Source of the DNA: Glandiceps talaboti
Lineage: Eukaryota; Hemichordata; Enteropneusta; Spengelidae
Direction of reading: 5' to 3'
Length of the DNA stretch: 64,000 nt
NCBI RefSeq assembly: GCF_964340395.1
Contig: NC_135553.1
Location: 14,733,001 to 14,797,000 of the forward strand
A program made the position numbers and the translations under genes. Below are positions 10,473 through 28,900 of this stretch, in pieces. The number at the start of each line of letters is the position of its first letter. The first letter of the stretch is position 1. A model generated the notes under the pieces. It had not been told where the DNA came from. It ran no database searches and worked only from the letters and a program-made list of their open reading frames with translations.

Positions 10473-12905
10473 AGCTCCGCTGTCAGCGAAAGCTGAAAGC
10501 GTAGCTTTAGGTATAGGTGGGTATTGAGGTATAGAGAGTAGAGTGAATCCTAGGTGTCCGTCAAACTTTTATATTTTTACTATCTACTCCGAAAGTGACA
10601 GTCGGAATTCTTCGATATTTGGTGTGCATGTTCCCTGGGGGGAGGCTATTCAGATTTGTTCATGCCAAGTTGATCTGTGCCATTTTCAATTTTTTATGAT
10701 TTTTTTTCATATAATGTCATTTTCATCAACTCCTTGAAAACCTCTTATTAGATTGCTTTGATATCTGGCGTGTTGATGCGCAGGGGGTAGCTTACTCAGA
10801 TTTGTTAATTTCAAGTCAGCACATCCTCATTTTTATTTTTTATGATTTTTTTTTTGTAATTTAAAAAAAAAATGAATATGTTAATGAGCATAATGACCGA
10901 CGCCATATTGGAAATCAGTCGACGAGACTTTAAGTAAACTGCCACTTTTCAAAAGACACTATTGACGTCAAACAAGCAATGTAATATGTGCTATAGTCAT
11001 AATTCTACGCATTGGGCGCCCAAATGACAAGCGTTTGTTCGAAACAGGGTTGTAAACTTCAAATCCAATTCTGCACCCTTCTACATAATCAGCCAGTCCG
11101 CAACATCCTCATTTGCATACTCTATCCTGATTCGACCAGAAGCTGAAGGTGACCTCATTCGACCGAGCGATTTTCCACAGCAAGTATCTTGAGTATCAAC
11201 ACAGGACGTTCTTGGTACTCACTAAAATCACACTTCAGACCCACTATAAAAGTGTGATGTTTTCAGATAACATGTAACTTGTGGTTAATTCTATATTGTC
11301 GTGCACTTTGGAATGACAGTGAACCAGAATTCAGACAACTTGCGTAAGGAAGGGCATGCCAGGCATGCGGTTGAAGTTATGGCCGACAGTTCACATGTAA
11401 AGTTAAACGACATGAACGTGTCTTGCCTTTCCAAAATGCAAATATTTGGCAAGTAAAAATAATTAAAATAATTACAACTTTAATTTGGCTTCAGACTTTG
11501 CATTATTTTTTGCGTATCTTTCCCCGTTTTACATGTAAATCCGAAAAGGTTCTCTCTCATCATGTCATCAGTGTCAGTGATCATACCGCGCGGGATAGTC
11601 CTCGGGTGCACGAGTCTGTATTACTGACTTGACTCTAAACACCGGAGGGGGAGGGACAATTGTCAGAATCGAGTCCCGAATTCCTCCGTATGCAAGCAGG
11701 ACTACGCGCGGGGCTGCTTTGAGTACGAGCGAAGTGAGGCATGTTGAGGTATTTTGTTGAGAATTATAAATATTGCGAAATGTCAAGTACAAGGTTTAAA
11801 TACAATGGAATGATGAAAAAAATGGCAGAGTCTGCTGACAGGCGCCGGTCACAAGAAACACTGTGAATTAAAATATCAGACGATGTATGTATTAATCGCC
11901 GACAATCCACCCGTATGCACGAGGGACTAACCCGGAAGCAAGTCGTTGTCAGCCATACGTTACAGTGGTAACATCGTCCGAGAAATCGCTGCGTTCAGAG
12001 TGTCATTATTCACAGAATTGTTGTTTTCGAGTGAAAACCCGTCTTGAATTGTACAACTCTAACAAATGAAGACATGTCAAGTTATATTTTGAAAGTTGTA
12101 TCGCTAGTTTGAGACGATTTTCTCACGTACTATAGTACTATCGAGGCTTACTTGGAAGTAGTAGGACCATACTCCAGTTCATCGGGAAGTTTAGCCAGTC
12201 CGATAATTCTTTCTGGTTTAGTTTACAACACTTTTGATCACACAGATTTTGTTGTTGTGATGAAAAGAAATTAAAAAAAGATCATTTCAACCATTTCGTT
12301 GTGTTTTCTTTGTGAAAGGTAACCGAACATGAACGAGTGTTACCACTGTAACGTATGGCTGAGAATGACTCTCTTCCGGGTACTTGAGTTTGTCGCCGTA
12401 CGGAAACTAAGATGGCGATTAATACATTTCTTCCCTATATATATCTACCACAACTAGTACAAGTTGAATGTTGTTGACTTTGTAAATTTGTTAGAAAATT
12501 GAAATTCAAATTGCCTCAAAATTATTTTAGATCCCTAGTTTATTTCATTCATCATTAAAATTTTCCAGGGTTACAGCTGTAAGACACTGGAATTATTTAT
12601 AGCCAACCTCAAAATCCTCTTTTTTTACTTTTTCTTGTGTGAATTTCCCAGTCATTTTTTTCTGAGATTTTGTGCAATTTTTCATAACAGTAGATTTTTG
12701 TTATAAAATGGTGACTATGGTATAAAAGTACAATACATTACCAACTTCTGTGTAAAATGTGTTTTATAGTGAGACATCATATGAAACCACTAACCACTTT
12801 ATTGCATCGCTAAAACAAAACTGCATAGTGAAGAGCTGAAGACCTGAACCACTTCTACATGTCACCAAAATAAAAAATTGAATTAAAAAAAAAAACAGCG
12901 GAGCT
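10473..12905. mobile_element. 2.4 kb element with 11-bp inverted ends
   Basis: agctccgctgt (10473-10483) and acagcggagct (12895-12905) are exact inverted ends. Related sequence heads the repeat at 960. Both flanks carry similar short repeats built on tccctcag..gactgt..aa.cccc (10394-10465 and 12940-13015). It contains the MITE at 11888-12426. No intact coding frame was recognised. It may be one element or two end fragments of a family in opposite orientation. Confidence 0.5.
11888..12426. mobile_element. Foldback MITE, 539 bp
   Basis: The ends tgtattaatcgcc and ggcgattaataca are exact inverted repeats. Further in, tcagccatacgttacagtgg pairs with ccactgtaacgtatggctga, so the arms extend over about 130 bases with mismatches. 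No coding sequence. It lies within the element at 10473-12905. Confidence 0.8.
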
Positions 12906-13032
12906 ATTCTGACCGATAGGTCGCTTGTTTCTCATCAGTCCCTCAGCGAACTGTCCATGCGTTTTTCTCATCAGTCCTTCAATGGACTGTTAAACGCCTC
13001 CATGCGTTTTTCGAATTTCGCCTAGCATTTTT

Positions 13033-14372
13033 ACCTTCCGTAAGGAAGGTGATAATATACCGATGAAGTCTGTGTGTGTGTGTGTGTGTGTCTCTATCAC
13101 GATTTCCGAAAGAACGGCTGCATCAATTCAAACGAAATTTCATAGACATGTTCCGTAGGGTGATGGCCAGAACTGATTAGGTTTTAGTAATAATCCGATG
13201 AATATTAATGACCAATTTGAGTAATTAATCGATCGTACGAGTATAAAGTTGGCTGCAGATTCAGATTCAGGTAGCCTTATCTTATGAACCTTATATTGAG
13301 CATCAGATGGCCACAGATCCGAAGACACCCGACGGACTCAAACCTGAAATAATACCATTGAGACTACAGGGAAGGATTCTGCTTCACTGCCGTCGGGTGT
13401 ATTTGGATCTGAGGCTACCTGAATCTGAATCTGACGCCAACTTTATACTCGTCCTCTACATAGCTCTACACTGATGACTGTTTTCAGGGGTTTCGTACGT
13501 GCCAACCTTATTTTGTGTTTCCCTTGGATCAGCACTCTGCATTGGCTGGACAAACACAAAAAAAGAAGACTCCGAGGCAGGGTATTTAAGTGATTCAAAC
13601 TCACAAGAAAACAATTTTTTTTCTTGGCCTGAAAATAGGTTTACAATGAGCGTGGAGTTCACACACAGGTGAAATATTTATCATCGTTTCTATTTCGTCA
13701 AATATGGACTTATCATTTTCAAATTTCACACACTGATGCGCAGATGAATAAAGAGAAATCGTGTCTTTTTAGATTTTCGATTAGACGTTTGGGAAGTATT
13801 ATATTGACCGCGAACCGTCTCCTTTTTACCATGTTCTTTTCCGATTTCTCTCGATAACAAACTACCGCTGTTCGTTGCAAGGCTTGTACATAATCATTTA
13901 TCTAGCTCTGTATCTCTGGATATAAATACACTCTCACATATTTATCAAGTGTAATAATCTATAATTTATACCCAAATCATGTGTGTGGTCAAAATATGGA
14001 AAACAGACCAAGCCTCACCTAGCCTGTGAAGAAAATTTCGCGACAATGTATCAATAATGGTGACCTATACATTGACCTCTATATAATAGTGTACAGTGAG
14101 GGCGCGCCACTCAACAAAATCTTGACAATTTTCCCGTAAACTCGTGGTGGGACAGAAGGAAGTTCGATACGCACATGCCATATCCTGGGTATGTTGGGGA
14201 TCACGAAAGCCGAGTGAAGTCAAGGATGGCAAGCTTTCGTGTGCTGAGAATAGGAGGCATGGCGGGCATTTCAACAACATTTTTGACCACTATTACTTTC
14301 ATTGGGATTTGACAAATCACAGATATAGAGCTAAATTTCTTGCATAAATCATGAAATTCCTTATGGAAGGCA
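13033..14372. mobile_element. Second Helentron/pearl-like element with a foldback inside
   Basis: It starts with the hairpin accttccgtaaggaaggt (13033) and a GT microsatellite, and ends ccttatggaaggcattcagc then aaatctggtta, the same terminal sequence as the element ending near 9116. A foldback occupies 13237-13451 (gagtataaagttggc pairs with gccaactttatactc; acacccgacgg with ccgtcgggtgt). The rest is unrecognised. The insertion lies against the endonuclease fragment at 14390. Confidence 0.6.
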
Positions 14373-14389
14373 TTCAGCTAAAATCTGGT

Positions 14390-14620
14390 TATTTTTTGTC
14401 CTGGCACTACGAAAGCAGTTGAAATTGCTAAGAGAAAAAACATCGACAGAATTAAGTCATGTTTCCTGTAAGGCTACAAAGTCGTAAGAGTTGATTATAT
14501 TAAGGAAATCAATGATATCTGTACATCTTTGCTGAACACCTCGTATATTCCAAGTCATAAAAGATAAGGTGTTCCCTTGTATAATTCCATTACGTTTTCG
14601 AGTACACATTGGAGCAATGG
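14390..14620 (-). mobile_element. Non-LTR retrotransposon fragment, AP-endonuclease start
   Basis: The minus strand reads QGNTLSFMTWNIRGV, then DIIDFLNIINSYDFVALQET with a stop where Trp is usual, then SNFNCFRSAR. WNIRG and the LQET motif are the first catalytic segments of the AP-endonuclease domain of LINE elements. It abuts the gene Y anchor-exon remnant, replacing its membrane-coding part. Confidence 0.75.
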
Positions 14621-14632
14621 TAAAAAAATAAA

Positions 14633-20460
<5,828 letters not shown>

Positions 20461-20575
20461 TAGAGTTTGCATGAAGGACATGATTTATTCAGTACATTAG
20501 GCCACCCTTGTACAATATGAAAATAGATATGAAATAAGTATATAGAAAACAATCGGAATAGAACGTAATAAGCCA

Positions 20576-20581
20576 AATAAA
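20576..20581 (+). promoter_or_regulatory. Candidate polyadenylation signal of gene Y
   Basis: AATAAA lies 116 bases after the gene Y stop, in a short AT-rich trailer before repeat-derived sequence begins near 20.8 kb. Position and motif fit a 3' end; transcript data would be needed to prove it. Confidence 0.45.
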
Positions 20582-20799
20582 CATCACAGAAGCTGAATTA
20601 AATATTTCTGATGATCTTGTTTCTTAATTTAAAACTATAGGCTAGATTCGGGATTGTATTGTCGGCCGGAAGTGCGTGACATCATAATTACCGTACGAAG
20701 ACAAGTTCCATTGGAAGGTTCGCAAATTGTTGTTGATATTGTAAAGGCGACTGATCGTGTTAACTTCCGTAATGGAGCCTTCAGCTGATTACTGGTGAG

Positions 20800-20935
20800 G
20801 ACAGTGGGAAATCAAGCCCGGTATGTGACCCTCCCTCTGGTCCGTTGTGCTGAGAAGTGACCCACCCTCAATTCCTTTCTCTAAAATATGACCCTCCCCC
20901 GTTCAAATATTTCATTGAATGAATATTTTTGAGAT
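20800..20935 (-). repeat. Fragment of the 'gggagccatcagtaatta' element family, inverted
   Basis: Reading the minus strand, the gggtcatattttagagaaag, gggtgggtcact and ccgggcttgatttccc blocks match the right part of the element at 29904-30731. It lies just beyond the gene Y 3' end. A run of 13 C (20988-21000) follows. Confidence 0.6.
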
Positions 20936-21000
20936 CACAGAGGGAGACTGTGAAAAAGATTTTAACCAAAATATTTTCTCCTCAGTGCCCCCCCCCCCCC

Positions 21001-21823
21001 CTAGCCGAAAAGTCTGCTCGTTCCCTAAGGTAAAAGAAAGGCGGTCGAATCTTGAACGAATGTACAGTATTTCAGTTTTCCCGTCATTCAGCTGCAACAT
21101 GTTGAGGGACATCCGATTCGTTATGTCCAGGAAAATATAAATAACTATGAAGACAAAAGCGTAGTTGAAAGTTAATTCCCTTACGTTAGCCAGTGGAGAA
21201 GAAATTTGTTCTCCAATGTCTATGCTTACATCCACCATCATGATGGACATACTACGTACCATGGACCATCTATTATTGCTATAATAGATCCATGACCTGA
21301 CAGCCCGGCTAAGATTAAGCAGAATAAAATTCACATTTGAATGAATTGGATCACACTGACAATTCAATTTAAATCATCGTCCCATTCTTCAAAGAAAAAG
21401 GAACAATGTATCATAGTCAAAAATAATTTTTCTTGTGAAACATGCTCGAGTGAATTCTATGCCACTGAAAATTTCGTGTTGTTGTCACACAATGTTATTA
21501 ACATCATTTACATGCCTCACATTTTTGAATGTCAACTCCAAAGCGAGTCTCTACAGTAATGTAAGGCTATTGTTGCGTAACTTACTACCATTGATAAGTC
21601 TTTTCTTTCACCTCAAGTCCTCAATTATTCTTTGTTCCACTTTCTATTGCGAACTTACAAAAGACTGAACAATGGACTGAAAGAGACGTTAATTTGCATT
21701 GCTAATTCTTTTCAATTTTATTCGATTTGCTGAATATAAACCATGGTCATGTTTTATCATTCAGGTCTTGGACACCTATTGTTAGTGGTCTCAGAGTACC
21801 GGTCTATCGTATGCTGCTCAAAC
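21001..21823. other. Intergenic sequence after gene Y, nothing recognised
   Basis: It holds small palindromes (catcatgatg near 21236; attattgctataat near 21271). The open frames on either strand overlap each other, have no family signature and are unchanged between copies, which is uninformative at this identity. Confidence 0.4.
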
Positions 21824-22602
21824 TTAGGGAGCCATCAGTAATTACAAGGGAGGAGGGCCAAGGGAATCAGAGGGGTAGTCACCTTTTATAAACCGGCTGT
21901 CGGAGGAGGGCCATATTTTAATAAATTGTGATTAGGGAAGGGTCAAATTTTTCTTCGACTCATTGTATTGCCTGACATTGCATTATTTGTTTGTGTCATT
22001 CCATTGCTGCCATTTGGGTTAGGGTTTGATAGGTTTCCATGATATCAGCATATATCAATGAAATTGCTGCTGACAACAATGTAGTGAATTAATTTCATAT
22101 GTTGTCACTGGTGTGAAGAGCTGAGTGGATCTCACAAATATACAAAAATGGGAACAGTTAGGTAAGATATTATGGATAATGTTGAGATCATGACTTTGTT
22201 GCCGACTATGTCAGGAGTGTGTCAATCTAATCGGTGGGAGTTACAGCCTTCGGATCAGCCAATGAGATCCAAACACGGGTATTTATTAATGCAGTGCCTT
22301 CACACTCATCCACGTGGTGATAGTAGTGGGAAATAACCAATACCTTTAAAACTTTTAACATTGGTGGTAGCGGTGGAACTGAATCCTAACCAATGATTCT
22401 GAAACTCGTGTTCTATTGCATTTAACTCACATTTACAACTACTTAAACAAGAGGAGGGTCATGTTTTAGAGAAAAAAAAAGAAATTTGAGGGAGGGCCAC
22501 TTTTTAGCACGACAGAATCGGGGAGGGTCACATTTTAGGCAACAGCCCGAACCTGATTTTCCCCCGGCCCTCCCCTCTTGTAATTACTGACGGCTCCCTT
22601 AG
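21824..22602. mobile_element. Element with 'tagggagccatcagtaatta' inverted ends, 0.78 kb
   Basis: The left end (agggagccatcagtaattac, then aaggg) is inverted at the right end (gtaattactgacggctccct) with one mismatch. The interior has repeated gggagggtcac/cattttag motifs. A second member lies at 29904-30731 and a fragment at 20800. Non-autonomous DNA transposon; class not determined. Confidence 0.7.
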
Positions 22603-22771
22603 ACAGGTTGTCATGTCCATGAGTGATTCGTAGAATAGTGAAAGACCCGGGATTTACTTCCAGAATCAATCCAACTTCGTTAATCGTGTGCATTTTGTTT
22701 ATGCTTCCTTTTCTTGCAAGAAAATACACAACACGATAGTTCCCTCTGGTTCTGGATGTACAACTGTGGCA

Positions 22772-22946
22772 ATGGACCGTCTATGTGATGGTGGCATAAA
22801 CGTTCGCGTGTCCACACCCAAATGCGTTTTCATTTGTCTCTGCGTTACTCTATGCCTCCTAGATGTATATTTTGGAAAAGGATTACAACACAATGTGACA
22901 AGGGTTCCTTCGATTGTTGCATCAGCTGTACGTGACAACGCGAAAG
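22772..22946 (+). CDS. Gene X exon A3: candidate first coding exon with signal anchor
   Basis: The start is ATG at 22772, in good initiation context (G at -3, G at +4). It encodes a short N-terminus ([17 protein letters not shown]), an 18-residue hydrophobic Cys/Leu-rich segment ([18 protein letters not shown]) and a stem with NVT, ending at donor gtaag in phase 1. A single uncleaved hydrophobic segment after a short basic N-terminus is typical of type-II Golgi enzymes. Upstream reading is open to 22688, so an earlier start at 22688 is possible. A degraded MITE arm begins just after the donor. Confidence 0.65.
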
Positions 22947-25900
22947 GTAAGATTCCAAGCAATCTTATTAAAATCTGATGACATGTAGCGAAAGCAGCTA
23001 GATGCCTGTATTTGCCTCTGTTTCCATCGTTTGTGCCGTTTGTTTTGTTCCGAGTGATCGCCACCTTAATTCACTACATTGTTGTCAGCAGCAATTTCAT
23101 TGATGTAGGTTAATATCATGGGTACCTAACCCTAACCGGAATGGCAATATTATTATTCTCCAATCATTATTAGAGTATGGAGGTGTAAGGGTAGTCTCGC
23201 TGTAGTAGTCCCCCTCTTCTCGCGGCTGCGCCGCTCGGCATGCATAAACAGATTAGGGACGATAGTCACGAGTCTGGCAGCGAGACAAGTGTAAGGGGAG
23301 AAGGAGTATGCACAGTCATTCACCCATGATAGTTTAATTCTGCTGATGATAGTTTAATTCACCCATGATAGTTTAATTCTGTTTGCACAGCGATTAGCGT
23401 TTCCTGCCATTCTCGCAAGCATGAACTCGGAACATGAGGGCTTGAAATTGGCCATATTTGTTTTCAAATTGTTGGTTTTGTTCATTGTTTACGTTCTTTT
23501 CTTACAGAAGTGAGTGTTTTGTTTGTTTACTGTTTTTGCTCTTTAAAAAATATCTTTACCATGGTGAGTGGGGACGAAGAAGGCTCAACGCGGTTGAGGG
23601 GCTCAGTAGAACTAACTCATAAATAACTAAGGTCGGTCGTGAGTCATCGTATAATCAATAATAGATCCATGGTACGATAGACAACTTCGTCAGCAGGAGT
23701 GTGTGTAGCAAAACATACCTGGCATAGTCACAGTGGTAAATAAGTATGTAGGCACACAGTGTAGCTATAATTGACAAGCAAGTCAAAAGAAGGTCGGAAA
23801 ATTAAATATGAGTTTCCCAGAAGTACTAATAGCAAGTAAAATACCCAAAGTGTAAAAAAAAAGAAAGAAAGAAATTCATAATTATTTGGAAAACATTTGA
23901 GGATTACGCGGTAAAACAAGACTGGCCACGCTATCGCTAGCGAAAGCCTTCGAACTAGTTTCATGGGGACCGGACGTTGAAGGAAGCGCGAAGCGAAGTG
24001 TGAGGTCAATGTGACGTCTCATGATGTATATATGATGCAACAACACGACGTTTACGTAGAGTAGAACTAAATGTATTCTAAACTTCAGCGGAAAGAAATT
24101 TTGTCGATCGGACACTGACTATTTTCAAATTCTTAAAACATCTGAGAAAAATGAAGAGAGGAAGCAAAATATAGCACTGACAGACAAGATAGACGTACGG
24201 TACGTGTACAGGAGGCGAGGCACACCATGTGGTGCACACTGGACAATGATCGTGCGTGTTACGTATATGGCATCAGATGTAATACATGTAGCTAACCAAA
24301 TATTCTTGGAATGCAGCCTTTCTTGTAACAAGTATTGGAAATTGTCAGAAACCTGAGGATTTTATGACTGAATATATTTCGATCAAGAATTCCCATACTT
24401 TCAGTTAAATTTTCTGATGACCCCGAAGCAAGACATGTTTGAAACATTTAGTGCGACATTTGATACTGATAAACGAGTGATATAATTCATAAACAAATCT
24501 AAAGTTGGCAACTCTTTTATTTCCGTAATGATCATCAAATTTCAAGGACAACTGTCTATGTTGTACACATAGATCATACATCACTGCCTAGTCTAGTTCC
24601 TATACCTGTCGACTGTTCTCTACGATCTCTAGCTCTGTGCATGTTGTGGAGATGAACGTAACGCGAACTGACAAGACTACAAGTACAATCATGGAGGCAT
24701 CATAAATATTTGTTTCATTCAAATTTTAAGTTGAGAAATCGTATTAAATTCTTTCCAGATTTCTCAAAAATCGTTTCCATATGTTTTGGCACTATCCAGC
24801 AATAATCCTCGTCATGTAAATGGCATCGACTGACATCGTAGTCAAACATACGCACGGAGAGAGATCGGAGACCAAACAAGAGTCCGTACTCACCCCATCA
24901 CGACGTATGCATTTATGCGTTTGTTTTGAAATAGCTGGGGTGGTACTCCTACACATCGGGATAACTCGGAGAAGCACATGTTTGTGAGTTTATTGACTGT
25001 TTTCTGAGATGGGACATTGGGTTTGGAAACAGCCATAACAGATACTTCCAAAGAATTAGAACACGGAAGGAAAATAACGGGAACATCGATGACATTTCTA
25101 CCAAACTCGAGATCGCACGTAGCTAGCTACCTAGTCAATCTGATTAAAATCTGATGTTAGATAGGCTGGTTTTCCTGTATTTACCTTTATTCCATCGTTA
25201 TTGCGTCTTTTACGTGAGTTTTTTTCCTGGGCGAACGCCTTTCTAATGGAAAGAAAGAAAGGCGTTCGCCCAGGAAAAAAAAACTCACGTAAAAGACGCA
25301 ATAACGATGGAATAAAGGTAAATACAGGAAAACCAGCCTATCTAACATCAGATTTTAATCAGATTGGCTACCTAGTGTACAGTAAGTATGGAAGTGCAAA
25401 GCTTAGTCCGCTCTGACCCGTGCGATACTTGTGAAGTTAATTTTGAAGTTTTCACGATTATGTTGTCAAAACACGACCTACATGTAATCTGTAAAAAAAA
25501 AAATCTCATTCTCTCTAACGATTTTGGTGTGGTAACGATCGACCAAATGCCGACGCTAGTGTGTACGTGTGCAACTGTAATCTAGTACCTTGTACAAATG
25601 ATACAAGTAAGTAAGTTTGTTCGTACCCAAGAATTTCAGTTTACAATTTCAATGACACAAATTGTCACTGTGTAATGTTTGGATCGTGTTAGAACAGGTC
25701 CCTCAGAATATAATTTTTCGGGTTATAATTTGTATGTATAAGTTTATAGAAATACGTGTTTCACCCAGACTGGGTGTCTGGCCGTACGTACGCACCGGAA
25801 AAAAACGTAGCAGAAACACTGCCACTAGACTTGAAAAAAAAATATAAAATTTTACATTTACTTTAGCCTGTCCCCACCCAAATTCTTTATACTTTGTCTT

Positions 25901-28900
25901 TGCGGTACTTTATGCTTCGTATATGTGTATTTTGGACAAGGATTTAATCCCGGACCTTATTATCATCAATTTCGACACAATATGCCAGTGGTTACTTCGA
26001 ATGTTACATCAGCTATACGTGGCAATGTGAAAGGTAAGATTCCAGCAGACATATGATATTACATGTATTGTTATAATTACAAGGAGTCTCTACACAGTCA
26101 TTCATCCTTTGAACCTCAGACCACTAAAAGAATTCGAATTATTTTAGTGGTATTAGTTTGAACCCATGATAGTTACCGATGTTTGCATATAGCGATTAGC
26201 GTTTCAAAAAACTGGAAACATTACATAAAAAATAATCTCAGTGTGCTGTACAACTGATTGGAAAAACAAAAACAGACATTCAAGACAACAAAAATACACT
26301 ACCTGAAATTAAAACTGTGTAAAATGTCCCGATATTAGAAACATACTAGTAAAAAGGTTCACGTGCAAAAAGGTAAAATATGTAAAATCACAAAATGTAG
26401 TTATAAAACGACTTAAAATGTAAGTTTTCAAACTGCTTTTAAAACTGTTGAATGAAGAAGCAGCTCGGGTCGGTGATGGCATGCAAGGCATTCCATAGAG
26501 ACGAGGGGCAGAGATTGAAAAAGCTCAATTACCATAATACATAGTATTGCCAATAGGCTAGTGTAAATACATCGACCCGTGGTGTATTTTCGATGCATTC
26601 ATTATTGTTTGGTGATATTTATTTCTAGTACGCGGAACACGGAATAGGATTTGTTGGGGAATGTTCTGCCCTCACCTAAGCTTCGTGACCTGAAAATTAT
26701 TTCATGGAATGTTAACGGAGGGTTTGCAAGTAAATGGCATGGCACAGCTTTTAGAAACTTCATATGACCTGATATTTCTGTCTGAATGCTGGACAGACAA
26801 GGATTATGAATTACAAACGGATGGTTTTAAATCTTTTGTTTTCCCTAGGCTAAAAGTAAAATCAAAACAGGGTGGAGGATCTATCATTGTGATTAGGGAC
26901 GAGTTTATTCCCCTTGTGTAATGTATATTTTGATACAATTACATGGCTAAAATTAGATCAAGCCTTATGCCATGATGCTAAGGATATTTATTGCGCATTT
27001 GTATATTTACCACCAACTGGCTCAACTTTCTATAGGTATTATGACTGTGATATTTCTACGAACTTGAAAACCAAATTGCAACTTTTCAAACTTCTGGCAA
27101 AGTTATTGTTATTGGCGATACAAATAGTCGAACTAGAACGTGCGATGATTTCATAACGTACGATAATTTGTATGATTCAGTCAACCCCAGAGATGTCTTT
27201 ACATACCACAGTGACGTAACTTTACCTATACGTTAATATACTATCTATACTATGTTAATCAATTTATGCAAGTCGACTGGTTTGCGGATTTTGAATGGTA
27301 GACATACGGGTGGCACTAGTAATGACTTTACATTCAATGGGGCACGTGGAATGAGTGTAATTGACTATGTGTTGACCACACCAACATTTTCCCTATTATT
27401 AGTAAATTTATTGTGTGTAACTTTAATGAATATTCTGACCATGCGCCCCTACATGTGGAATTGGCAGTCAGCTATTTGTATCCACAAGTAGAGAACAACG
27501 AACTTAGTACAGGGAAAGTTCGTGAAGTGTACCATTGGAACGCTAATCTTGCACCACAATGTCGTGAGGCAGTACGAGTGAATCTCGATAAAATTCACAC
27601 TTCTTTCAATGAAGCTGAGATTGTTTCACAAGCTACCATGAATAGTAACGTTGATAATTTCACTAGTGTGCTGAGTGGGATATTCACTCCTTTCTGTAAA
27701 TCCTATGCTACCCGATCTCGAACACCCGATAGCAATGTTCATACATTTGATGTAAATATATCGTCTCGTAATGTACCTGACAAACCTTGGTTTAATGATG
27801 AGCTAAAGCGATATTACAGAGAGTACAAACGTGCACTCAACCAAGTCAACAAGAGTAAGACTACTGAGCACCACACTTTTTTGAACGAAAAGAAACGAAA
27901 ATATAATTTTTTAGAAGCTAAGCGTAAGCGATATTATTTGCGTACTGAAGGAGATATGCTAGCTTATTTGAAAAAAACATAATCCAAAAGAATTTTTTAA
28001 AAGATTCTCTCGTTCGAAGAAGGGTAGTATAGGTGTTAATTTGGGGACGCTCTCAGAGTACTTCAAACAACTACAGTCGTCTATAGTTGACACTGAGACT
28101 GCGGAAGAATATGCTATCGATGAACAAAACATTGTATTTGATGAACTAGAGGTCAGTATTACACAGGACAAGTTAGAGAATGCTATTGGCAAGTTAAAAC
28201 GTGGGAAGAGTCATGGGCCAGACTGTGTTATGAATGAATTTTTCATTGAATGTAAAGATTTTATCGTTCCAATTTTAGTTAAGATCTTTAACTGTGTGTC
28301 AGATAAAGGTTTTTTTCCAGAAAGTTTGGTCATCGGCAGTAATTGTGCCAATATTTAAAAAGGGTGATGCCAAAGATCCCAGCAATTATCGTGGTATTAG
28401 TTTAGTAAGTCATTTAGGTAAACTTTTCACAGCCGTAATTAATCAACGTTTGCTTCGTGACATTGTCATCGAACCAAGATGTTATTACCGATGCCCAGTT
28501 TGGCTTTATGCCTGGCTTGAGTACTGTGGATGCAATATTTGCTTTGAACAATTTTATTGCTAAATCTTTGTCAAATAGAAAACGTTTATATTATGCATTT
28601 ATAGACTTCAAGAAGGCTTTTGATTCTATAAACCGATACAAATTGTGGTATAAACTATCAAAAATAGGTATAAGGGGAAAAATCTTGAAAATAATTCGGT
28701 CTATGTACATTTACTTCAATGTCAGGTCTTGTGTCACAGTAAATGGCTTCCAGTCAGATTTTTTCTCTTGTACTCTTGGGTTAATGCAAGGAGAACCCTA
28801 TTCTATTTTCATTGTATAGTAATGACTTGGAAATGGGGTTCTTGACTAACGATTGTATTCCCTTTGATTGTAAATCCTTGAGTCTTTTTCTTTTAATGTA

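Noticed and set aside
20912-21367. 151-residue minus-strand open frame
   Set aside because: Partly produced by the C/G run and repeat sequence; it loses its end in copy B through a run-length change (127 residues).
22699-23064. 121-residue minus-strand open frame opposite exon A3 (and 55,360-55,725)
   Set aside because: Antisense shadow of the signal-anchor exon; no recognisable motif.
23131-23150. Telomere-like taaccctaacc
   Set aside because: Only two units, no array.
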